Source: Gracilaria gracilis
Taxonomy: Eukaryota > Rhodophyta > Florideophyceae > Gracilariales > Gracilariaceae
Reading direction: 5' to 3'
Assembly: GCA_030374805.1 (NCBI GenBank)
Contig: JARGSG010000262.1
Coordinates: 1-64,000 of the forward strand
Length of the DNA stretch: 64,000 nt
The notes below the pieces were generated by a model that had not been told where the DNA came from, did not search any database, and was given only the letters and a program-made list of their open reading frames with translations. Shown here in pieces: positions 11,077 to 19,357 of the stretch (positions within the stretch are counted from its first letter, which is position 1; the number at the start of each line of letters is the position of its first letter). A program made the position numbers and the translations under genes.

Positions 11077-11998
11077 TCAAACGTATGAGAGCGGAGAAGG
11101 TCTGTGAGTGGCTGTAAGATCGCGGCATAATCCCTTGACGAAGCGACGGTAGAAGTTGGCGAGGCCCACGAATTGCTGCACGTTCTTCAGATTCTTGGGC
11201 GTTGGCCAGTCGCGTACTGAAGAAACAAGACGCTCCTGCGTAGAGACTCCTTTGTCTGAGACAGTGAATCCTAGATACTCCACTTTGTTCGCTCCGAACG
11301 AGCACTTGCTTGGTCTAGCGTACAGCTTGTGCTCTCGCAAAGCGGAGAATAACTGACGGAGATGTTCTTTGTGCTCTTCCATGGAGCGGCTGTAGACAAG
11401 AATGTCGTCGAGGTAAAGCACTAGGCATTGTCCGTTGAGATGGCGTAGAGCGGAAGCGATGAGGCGCGAGAAAGCTGCTGGTGCGTTGCAGAGACCGAAG
11501 CACCGTACCCGCCACTCGAACGAGCCATAGCGAGTCCTGATAGCGGTCTTGTGGCAGTCTTCTTCCTTGATGCGCATCTGGTGATAGGCCCCTACGAGGT
11601 CTATCTGAGAAAAAAACGGTAGCTCCTGCAACTTGGTCCAGAGCCTCATCGATGAGGGGAAGAGGCGTGGCGTCTGGAATGGTGATTCGATTCAGCGCAC
11701 GGTAGTCACAGACCATACGTAGTTCGCCGGACTTCTTCTTGACGAAGAAAACAGGTGCGCCAAATGGTGAGGAGGAGGGGCGAATGAGTCCTTTGCGAAG
11801 GAGCCCGTCTAGGGTGTTGCGGAGTACGTCTAGCTCTGCGGTAGAGAGCCTGATTACGGGTCGAACAGGAGGGGGTTCACCCGGACGGGAGGGTTGATCT
11901 CCAAGTCTTGTCCGCGCTGCGGAGGCAGCTCGTATGGTAGCTCTTCCTTGAAGACGTCCTCGAACTCGTCGACGATAGAGGCCAGCTCGGTGTGGCAT
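11077..11998 (-). pseudogene. Reverse transcriptase of E2 Pol, frameshifted
   Basis: The frame ending at 11315 holds the first RT blocks (LLRKGLIRPSSSPFGAPVFF, LRMVCDYRALNRIT). Near 11620 the sequence shifts to the frame ending at 11077, which carries FFSQIDLVGAYHQMRI, FGLCNAPAAFSR and the catalytic LYLDDILVYS, then LKNVQQFVGLANFYRRFV. All RT motifs are present across the two frames, so a single indel divides the domain. Confidence 0.88.
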
Positions 11999-12030
11999 TC
12001 GACGGACGTGGAAGGGCGCAGACGTAACGC

Positions 12031-12678
12031 CTAAAGTTCACAGCCGCGCTGCTTGACGAGGCGGCGCATGCGCTTGTAAGTGATCGTCGGTACCGTTGGT
12101 TTGTCAACTCGCTTCGAAGAGGTAGAGTGGTTTCGTGGCAGCACTTTCGCTTGAGAACCATTAGCGCGCTTAATGGTTAGGCTGTACGATGACCAATCGA
12201 CGTGAGGTCGTACCTGTTGGAGCCATTGACGCCCGACGGTGATGAGTGGAAGCCCGTTATCCGTGTCTTTCATATCGATGACATAGACTTTAACGGGGGC
12301 TTCCCCTGCCTGTAGAGCGATCGTAGCTGTCGCCTGGAAATGAATTGGGACAGTTGTTGAGTTGCCAAGTTCGGTGAGGTGGTATTCGGAAGGTTCCAGG
12401 GAGAGGTTGCACAAGTGTGCAGTGTTCAGCGAGACGAAGGCATGTGAAGCTCCGGGGTCCAGATGAAAGGCAACTGGAGATCCATTGAGCGTGCCAGAGT
12501 ACATCATCTCGCCGACGGGGTTGGCGTCGATAGCAGAAAGCTTTGGGAGCGATCGAGCGCCAAGCGGTGCCGCACCGGCGTGCGGCTCGACTAGTTTTTC
12601 GAGCGATTCTTGTGACCGAGGCTCCAGCCACGTTGAGTCGACACGGGTGGGAGGAATCACTCCAAGGTCCTTTTCCAC
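12031..12678 (-). CDS. Aspartic protease region of E2 Pol
   Basis: 215-codon frame with the retropepsin motif LDPGASHAFVS; the DPGAS form instead of DTG/DSG is common in chromoviruses. The flanking pattern (hydrophobic strand, then LPLITVGRQWLQQ) fits the flap and second strand of a viral-type protease domain. It overlaps the zinc-knuckle end of gag and is followed by the frameshifted RT frame. It would cleave Gag-Pol. Confidence 0.75.
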   Translation of the reverse strand: MEKDLGVIPPTRVDSTWLEPRSQESLEKLVEPHAGAAPLGARSLPKLSAIDANPVGEMMYSGTLNGSPVAFHLDPGASHAFVSLNTAHLCNLSLEPSEYHLTELGNSTTVPIHFQATATIALQAGEAPVKVYVIDMKDTDNGLPLITVGRQWLQQVRPHVDWSSYSLTIKRANGSQAKVLPRNHSTSSKRVDKPTVPTITYKRMRRLVKQRGCEL

Positions 12679-13879
12679 ACTTCATGCAACGATCGTGAGC
12701 GCGGTAGATGCGATTCTCCAGTGGGTTGCGGACATCGGCTGGTCCCCAACACTCTGAAGAAAGATCCTTGCCAATCAACGACGGTTCCGTAGACTTTCCA
12801 GATCCTGATTTCGACGAACGGTCTTTTGTTCTTCGACGTCTTTGATTTCGATGATGTGGACGACGGTTGGGATCCTTCATTCCATTTCTCCGAGATGTGG
12901 ACTGTGCGCACAAAGTTGTACACTTCGGCCATGTTCGGTGGTGTACCATCTGGGAAGCGGACGGAGAGCTTCTTTTTGAAAAGAACAGGGAGGCTGAGTT
13001 GGAAGAAGGTGAACGCTTCCGTGACTGGAGTGTTGCAGATATCTACGAGCTCGCGAAACTTTGTGATATGGCTCTCAAGGGAGCCATCGCTGTACTTTAT
13101 ACGGATAAGCTGGACACGCGCAAGTGCAGTCTCGTTTGCAGGGACGAATTCGGACATCATTGCAGTCTGGAGTTGTTCGAGGGTATGAAAGTTCTCTCCT
13201 TCTCGCGTCGTGCGGGAGAACCAATGGTCCGCGTTATCACGTAGCAGGCATGACGCAATGTGTACTTCTTGTGCTGCTGTGATTGAAGGACAGAGGATGG
13301 TTACTTTGCGCACGTTGGAGACAAAAGAACGCACTTTGATCGATGTACGCTCGCTGTCACGGCCGTGGTAGGTCGAAAAGTTAGAGGACTTCAGAACCTG
13401 CAGGAGGGATGGTGTAGAAGGATTCGTTGGATGCGACGCTGTGACCGGCGGACCAGCTCTTGGAGTAAGAGACTGTGGTGATGGAACACTTTGCGGAGTT
13501 TCGATGCGGTTCTGGAGAGCTTGCAATTGAGAAACTACCAAGGCCATGGTGTTCTGCTGTTCCTGAATCATTGACAGAAGAGCGGCAGGGGGAGGAGGAG
13601 ATGTCGTGTGGTTAGAAGCAACGTTGATTGCAGCAGTGTTACCTGTATTGGCGGGGACAGGAGCTTCTGAATTCGAGTGGCTGATCTGCGCCAAGGGGAG
13701 AGGCTGCTGGACTCATGTGAGAGAGCGACTGGGTTGCTGGCGGTGCCTCGGCAGGGACGGCTGAAACCTGTGGTGGTTCTGGCGGGAGAGACGCCGAACG
13801 ACGGGGACGAAGCTGCTTGGGACGGCGGCGTGGGTGTGGGAACGCGGCGGCCAAGTTTCGACTGGCAGGCTAGCGGCAT
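12657..13879 (-). pseudogene. gag: Gag of E2, frameshifted
   Basis: Probably begins at an ATG at 13879 with a Pro/Ser-rich segment, then shifts frame near 13690 into the long frame that ends at 12657. That frame holds the retrotransposon Gag domain (FSTYHGRDSERTSIKVRSF through CLLRDNADHWF and FRELVDICNTPV). Near 12815 the sequence shifts again; in the new frame RCMKCGKGPWSDSSHPC forms a Cys/His nucleic-acid-binding knuckle overlapping the start of the protease frame. At least two indels therefore interrupt Gag, although the LTRs match. Confidence 0.75.
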
Positions 13880-13942
13880 CTTGGGACACGCAGCAGTGAA
13901 AGGAAAGATGTTGTGATGCGTTCCAGCGGTGAGGAACGAAAG

Positions 13943-13954
13943 GCGATGCTACCA
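13943..13954 (-). other. Primer-binding site of E2 (initiator tRNA-Met type)
   Basis: On the minus strand the LTR end is followed after two bases by TGGTAGCATCGC. TGGTAGCA-type sites pair with the 3' end of initiator tRNA-Met, the usual primer of Ty3/gypsy elements. Confidence 0.7.
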
Positions 13955-13956
13955 AA

Positions 13957-14200
13957 TGTAATACAGAGGCGAGTGCACTGTATGATACGGGAAGATGATG
14001 AGATGTTGGGTCGTGGCTGGCTGCTCTCCACGCAAGAGGAGCAGTCCAGGTCGTACCTCTTTATTTATACTGCGCCTCAAAGCAGGCTTGCAGTTGAAAC
14101 AGAGAGCAACTGTGACCGAACCTAGCTTGAAGGTCACGCGCCGCTACAGAGGTCATGACTAAAGAAGACAGCAGCTTGTAGTACATACTACTTTGTCACA
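13957..14200 (-). repeat. 5' LTR of E2
   Basis: 244 bp, seemingly identical to 8841-9084. Because the element runs leftward this is the promoter copy. It is followed on the right by the duplicated target ATCAG (14201-14205) and then by the leader of the secreted-protein gene. Confidence 0.96.
14060..14069 (-). promoter_or_regulatory. TATA box of E2 5' LTR
   Basis: TATAAATAAA on the minus strand, well inside the LTR, at the position expected for a core promoter driving leftward transcription of the element. Confidence 0.6.
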
Positions 14201-14246
14201 ATCAGCTACCCTCGATCTCCAAAGCTTGTGAAACAAACCTGTCACT

Positions 14247-14921
14247 ATGAAGTTCCTGCGTCTTCTCGGCCTTCTGGCTGTGCTCGCACACATGTTGGCG
14301 CCAACAACGGCGGGCCGAATTTGTCCCAATCGCTGCCACAGCAACCGTCAGCTCGCCGTCAGTGACTGCGAAAACTATAACGACCAAATCTATGCCATGT
14401 GTGAGGTGAAACCCTGTCCGGGGGGCTTTTCATGCACGCTGCCCGAAAACTCTTTTCTCATCCCGTACGACCAGCTTTCACAGTTCGAGGCGGTCATCGA
14501 GTACACCTGGTCCGCGGAGCATCGTGACTTGGACACCAGCACCAGATGGATGGGCGTCGACGACACCAACGTAGGCTTTTCATGCAGCAGCAACTCCCCA
14601 TTCCTGCGCTTTAGCGGCGACAGCTCCAGCTACGGCGGAACTGAAGTGGTTGTCCTCGATATCATGCTCGCCGCACGAGATCAGTTTGACCACTCGGTCG
14701 CCATCAAGGCGTATGCTGGATGGCATGGCTCTGAGAACCATGGCGCTGCTCAGATGTCGCTTTATTTGCGACGGAAGAGCAACGGCGTTCTTGTCACGGG
14801 CACTATTCTCACCACTCCTTTTTCTCCTGGATACCAGAATGGTTGTGCCTCAACTCACGTAGCTACAATCACGTACTTCCATGGTACTGAGCATTCTCGA
14901 TTTACTCTTCAACGAGTGTAG
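14247..14921 (+). CDS. Secreted Cys-containing protein of unknown function, 224 aa
   Basis: Begins at a clear ATG with a signal peptide (MKFLRLLGLLAVLAHMLAP, cleavage likely near residue 22) and has no other membrane segment, so the product should be secreted or lumenal. The mature part has a Cys-rich front (RICPNRC, DCENYN, MCEVKPCPGGFSC) and a beta-rich back half with DLDTSTRWMG, FLRFSGDSSSYGGTEVV and a final FTLQRV. It ends in tandem TAG TGA, with an AATAAA at 14959. I do not recognise the family. The frame is intact, unusual in this window. Retrotransposon E2 now lies 46 bp upstream of the ATG and has displaced its promoter to before 8841, so expression may be lost or driven from other sequence. 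Confidence 0.75.
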   Translation: MKFLRLLGLLAVLAHMLAPTTAGRICPNRCHSNRQLAVSDCENYNDQIYAMCEVKPCPGGFSCTLPENSFLIPYDQLSQFEAVIEYTWSAEHRDLDTSTRWMGVDDTNVGFSCSSNSPFLRFSGDSSSYGGTEVVVLDIMLAARDQFDHSVAIKAYAGWHGSENHGAAQMSLYLRRKSNGVLVTGTILTTPFSPGYQNGCASTHVATITYFHGTEHSRFTLQRV

Positions 14922-14958
14922 TGAGCGCATTTTCGACAGCGATGTCAAACAGATGTCC

Positions 14959-14964
14959 AATAAA
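14959..14964 (+). promoter_or_regulatory. Polyadenylation signal AATAAA
   Basis: AATAAA about 38 bases after the stop of the secreted-protein gene, in the right place to end its mRNA. Confidence 0.55.
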
Positions 14965-15330
14965 GCAAACATGAAAGGATCATCTTGCCATTGAGCACCA
15001 CTCAAGTGTAGAAAGACCGTCTGCCACTTTTTTTTCAGGGGAATACGCCACGGGGACACCCGTCCAAAGCGAAATTTACTGTGCATGCCACATACCAATA
15101 ATGAAATCCCTCGTGTGTCGTATGGGTAACATCATGCAGTAGCCTGCTCTTGGCGCCCGCTTCACACTTGGGCACACAACGTAATACTGTTGTACAGGCT
15201 CAAGCATTCAATTGCGCTCTTCTGGAGCCGCCGACGTGTGCATAGGTATATCCGTTGGATATACGTTGCAAAAAAGGATTGGACAGACAGGATGAAGACA
15301 AGACACCAAAACAATGGTTTGGATGATGGT

Positions 15331-15668
15331 TTACTGCTGCACTTGACAGAATCGATGGCCACGAGCAGATTGATAAAAGAGGCCAAGCTTGGAGGCGCGG
15401 CAACGCTTACCACCAGGGTGCTGCGAGCGGCTGAAATCCGTTTCGGTCGAGCCCCGTGGGTGTGGCGGCGAAGTTGGATGCGGCACACAAGTGGAGTGCT
15501 CCAAACTGCACACATGCGCGCTTCCATCCCAAAGCCAAACGACGGCGCTGGCGTGCACAGCGAAACGACACGTGGAACATCCGGCATGGAGAACTGGTGC
15601 GTGGCCACGTGTGCTGCCACCTGCACTGGCACGTCCCACACAAACAGCGTGCGGTCGTACGACCCCAT
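15331..15668 (-). pseudogene. WD40-repeat gene fragment
   Basis: The minus frame opens with GSYDRTLFVWDVPVQ, a strong WD40 blade ending, followed by CAVWSTPLVCRIQL and ISAARSTLVVSVAAP, which look like a further weak blade. Upstream sequence gives only IRPDEM before becoming AT-rich, so no complete propeller is present. It may be the last blades of a lost gene or one exon. It is distinct from the WD40 fragment at 16.08 kb. Confidence 0.4.
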
Positions 15669-16024
15669 CTCATCCGGCCTGATTTGAAATCAAAAACTCG
15701 TTTAGCCTAAAAACGCCTCATTTGAATTAAATATAAGGTTATTGTTGTCACTCGCGCATGAATAAAAGGCATATGGCGTTGGTATGGAACACCATAATGC
15801 TTTAAATTGCGGCCTCTTTCGTGAAGAAGCCGCACCCATAAAAACGCACCGTTTGAGGGGTTCTGGGTTTCACGACATGATGATACAATTTGATCATCAT
15901 GATGATGTTATTTGACCGTTAAAAACAACAAAATTTGAAGGAAAACAACGTGCATTAATTTAAATTGGAAGAAATTGGATCAAAGTAGCCGCTGCGTGAA
16001 GATGTATACGGTGGGGCTCGGAGA

Positions 16025-16490
16025 ATGGGCCCCAAACAATTAATTGGCGCCCATTTTCCTAATAATTATTCTGCGCCCAATTCACTCTGTAATTACTCTG
16101 CACTGCCCAAATTCGGCTTGCGAGTACCACAGCTCACCGAAGCGTTCCAGGTAGCCGTCGCTCGTTCCGAGCCGCACGTCGCTGCCGTCTGCCTGCCGAT
16201 GCGTCACTGCACGGGTCCCGCTCCAGCCCCTGGCGTATCTGGAGGTGGAAAGGCGCTGCTGCTGCAGCGCGTGCAGCTTGGCGCCCCACGCCTCGTCGTC
16301 ACTCGTCGCAACGCACGCACCGTCGCCCACGCGCCAAATCCTTCTCTTTCCTGTCCCCCCCTCCCGCGACACAACGTACGACCCGTCCTCGTTCAGGCCC
16401 ACCTCCACGACCAACTCGTCGTGCTGCAGCGGCCGCGCTACCTCATCTCCGTTCGCCATATTCCCCACGCGAACAGTTTTGCGCAACCCA
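16025..16490 (-). repeat. Duplicated 3' end of the NB-ARC/WD40 gene
   Basis: About 450 bp closely match 23610-24075, including the stop codon region and about 60 bp of 3' flank with a shared ATTAATT-type run. The encoded part is the last WD40 blade and tail (MANGDEVARPLQHD, GACVATSDDEAWGAKL, DRFGELWY-like ending). Similarity stops near 16490, where the copy abuts the zinc-finger pseudogene. A continuous frame across the junction (16082-17290) is fortuitous. Confidence 0.8.
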
Positions 16491-16601
16491 ACAAAACTGC
16501 GGCAACGGAGACACACATAAGCCATCCACCAAGCCCTCACTCGAGCAACAAGACTCACAATCCGCCGCATCAAACGCCGCCGCGCCCAGCCGCCCGCCCC
16601 C

Positions 16602-17150
16602 TCACGCCAGCGCGTGCACCATCGCGCGGCGCACATCCTCGCGCAGCACCGCGTTCCTGAGCGGGTCGCGCTTCCCGTGCAGGAAGTTGCAGTGCCTGCC
16701 GTACGGACACGCGCCGCTGCTCTGGAAGTTGCGCCACAGCTTGGTCTTAAAGTGCGGATGTAGCTGCACGGGGCGCAACTCTTGGCGCCCGTGCGCGAAT
16801 TGGCACTTGCGCCCGTACTTGCAGGGCTGCTGCTGCGCGAACTGGGGGCAGAGCTCGGTCTTCTACAGCGGGTTTCGCTCAGCGACCGCGCGGCAGCTGG
16901 TAGCTTGGGCGGCGACGATCGGGGCGGGGACGGGGGACGGCTTTTGCGGCGTGGATAGCGTCGAGGTGGGCAGCGACCCGCGCGGCGGCCAGGCGGGATG
17001 GAAGTGGCATTGCACGCCGTACGAGCACCTGCCACTATCCACGAAATTGCGGCAAGGAGCAGTTTTGAATTGCGGGTGTATCTGAGTGGGCCGAAGCTCG
17101 TGAGATCCGTGCGCGTACCGACACTTCGCCACGTAGCTACACTGGCCGTC
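16602..17150 (-). pseudogene. Tandem CCCH zinc-finger protein (TTP/TIS11-like), decayed
   Basis: Proteins of this family bind AU-rich mRNA through CX8CX5CX3H fingers. Four fingers can be read: a partial first (CSYVAKCRYAH), a second (CRNFVDSGRCSYGVQCHFH, one residue short before the His), a third complete ([20 protein letters not shown]) and a fourth whose first Cys is Trp ([20 protein letters not shown]). Fingers come as pairs joined by HELRPTQ-type linkers. A TAG at 16863-16865 separates the two pairs exactly before KTELC, where the family has Tyr. A TAA at 17151-17153 blocks the upstream end. The stop is TGA at 16602. Loss of a zinc ligand plus stops shows it is not functional. Confidence 0.75.
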
Positions 17151-17365
17151 TTACTCATATGTGTTGGGGTCCATATCAATAATACGGAATGGCACAAAAG
17201 TTCGACGAAAGTTATGGCCATTTTCTCTTCAGAACTCGCTTTTCCATGCCAAAACCAAACTTGTAGACCGCACTCTCTTCTTCCATCCAAGCCGAAGTAA
17301 ACAAGAATTGGTCAAGGTAGACCGAAGTTATCATAAAACTACTGCATTAAGTGCTTTTTTACAGA

Positions 17366-19357
17366 TTAGCTACGCCAATCACTCCCACTAGAGAAGTACT
17401 CCGTGCGCTTTTGTTCATCACTTTGATAATAGCGATCTAAAACGTTCTTCACTAGATATCCCTCCCGCGTCTGTTCTTGCACAGATTTGACCTCTGACAA
17501 AGGCAAAATAGGCAACTGGGAACGAATTATTTTCAAGCAAAACATTGGCTTTCTTCCATAATCGTTGTAGACGAGACAGTCGTTTTCAAAAGTCTGTATC
17601 TGCACCATTCATTATCACTAGACAGACGCTTGACCATCACACCCTCCTTGAAATCAGCATCAAAAACGGAATATATGATACGTTGAAAGCTTGAACGTAT
17701 TTGGAATCTTGAAAAACTTCTTTAAGAACGCCTTCCAGTCTATCCAATTCACCTCCACGGCCGACACTGCTTTGTTTGTCACAGAACTTTCCTCCAAGAC
17801 TTTCATCATCTCCTTTGGTCCGAAAACATTCTGCTGCTTTAAACGCCGCTTAACTAATCCAAAGGCTGCATCACATCGGTTCTTAGTGTGTCCGGCGACT
17901 AAGAACCGCAAGACTATCCTGCTTTCATACCCCATGACCACACGCCATAGTAAATACCACATCATAAACCTATTTTTGTTTTGCCCACTACAATTATCGG
18001 CATGAAGGTCTAAACACTTGTGATGCTCAGTGATAGCCCCAGCAACTCGATGCTCACTAATTGCGTGATGAAGCATAGAGGCCACCTCGCTGCAAGTCTT
18101 GTTGTTAGGCCAATGGCCTTCTGGTAACCCATAGACATTGCATATCTTGAACGAGCTACTATATATACCGAATATGTCGAACTTTAGTCCCGTAACGAAA
18201 TACATTTGGCCCGGTTGCCTCAGTAAGTGCGGAAGTAAGACCTTTTCGGCAAAGTCAAAAACGAGGTGGATGGGTGAGGATGATGGACATGCACTGGCCG
18301 ACGAAAGAATTGTTTTGTACAGTGTGAATTCCTGCAATGCTTCGCCCCGATGTAACGCTCGTGCCCTTAACATTGTTTCTCTTATGTTTGGAGCCGTCGC
18401 GTTGCGTGCCGAGCTCATGAGTGCGGTGCACAAATCACAGAAATCACTTCCTGCTTTGAAGATACGTAAAGTAGGATACTTCTTCCTCCATGTCTTGAGA
18501 AATGCGTTCCTGGTCAATGGCTCATCCGGCTTGCTTGCCATGCTCATTAGAGCAGCCGCCGTAATGATCTCATTCCATTGTACTTTGTAGATTTCGTAAA
18601 CGTCATATCTTCGGGTGCCACTGCTTAACCATTAAACAGGATGTTCCTCATCCGACCCACGTCCGCTTGGACAATACAGTGCATGAAGAGCAGCATGGTG
18701 TTGCAAGAATGCAAGCGCAGTGGCAGTTTGCAACGACTCCTTTCCCTTCCTCCCCTTGGATTTCTCGTTTTTCCGTATGCTGAACACTTTCTCCTCCGCA
18801 AGTTGTTTTGCGAGACGTTCAATATGGCGAAGGCTTAGCTGAACTATTGCGGCAAACGCAGATAGACAAACGCAAGATCCTCTGATGGCATACCTTGTTG
18901 ACGTGTTGCACTGGGTTGTAGTTCTCCGACGCTTTGCCTTCCTTCTTTCGGCACGCTCTGCATCCCATTGCACCAGTTGGTTTTGTTTGCCCTTTGGCGC
19001 AGTCAAGCAGAGTAACATGCCCCTAACAGTGTTAACTCTTTGGTCTTCATCAAGGGAACCAAACGATAGAGCCAATGGAATGTCGTCGGGTCGTAAACAC
19101 TTCGCATCACAACTGCAATTCGCAGACATACGATCATAGTGCTGACGGGCACAACGCTCAGAAACTAAAGCGGAAAGCGTGTCATCTTCAGCACCACTCT
19201 CCGAGAGATGCGATGATAATTCAAGGTGTTGTTGGTCGGAATCTGCTGGTTCGTATGGCATTGGAAGGAGTTCGGAGTCCAGTTGTTCAAGATCTTGGGA
19301 AATGAGTTCTTCGATGTCTACGCTGTTGTCATCGGTGAAAAACGGCATCGCCATCAT
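17366..19357 (-). pseudogene. DUF7869-type transposase-like protein, one in-frame stop and 3' frameshifts
   Basis: Starts at ATG ATG at 19357. The first 241 codons contain an acidic leader, a Cys-containing segment and a helical region (SCVCLSAFAAIVQLSLRHIE). A TAA at 18632-18634 is followed in the same frame by the core to 17660. The core has FDFA (first Asp), LHADNCSGQNKNRFMMWYLL (second Asp) and VAGHTKNRCDAAFGLVKRR, a pattern of eukaryotic DUF7869 proteins, which resemble an RNase H-fold transposase. After 17660 the C-terminal tail continues in other frames to 17366. The T-run near the first break could equally be a base-calling error. Possibly the transposase of a DNA element; terminal repeats were not found. 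Confidence 0.68.

Larger units (their letters stand above)
8841..14200 (-). mobile_element. Complete chromovirus (Ty3/gypsy) E2 with LTRs and target-site duplication
   Basis: Two 244-bp direct repeats (8841-9084 and 13957-14200), which I read as identical base for base, bound 5.1 kb of gag-pol sequence on the minus strand. Ends are TG...CA. The 5-bp host sequence ATCAG occurs immediately before 8841 and immediately after 14200, a textbook target-site duplication. A primer-binding site matching an initiator-Met tRNA 3' end lies next to the 5' LTR (13943-13954). The Pol C terminus carries a chromodomain, which places the element among the chromoviruses. Matching LTRs imply recent insertion, yet the internal frame is broken many times. 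It sits 46 bp upstream of the ATG at 14247. Confidence 0.96.

Noticed and set aside
16025..16660. 211-codon plus-strand frame over the WD40 fragment
   Set aside because: It is the antisense of the WD40 and zinc-finger sequence, Pro/Ala/His-rich, without its own features.
16082..17290. 402-codon minus-strand frame as a real protein
   Set aside because: It runs through the zinc-finger pseudogene in a wrong frame and then the duplicated WD40 tail; it is a junction artefact.
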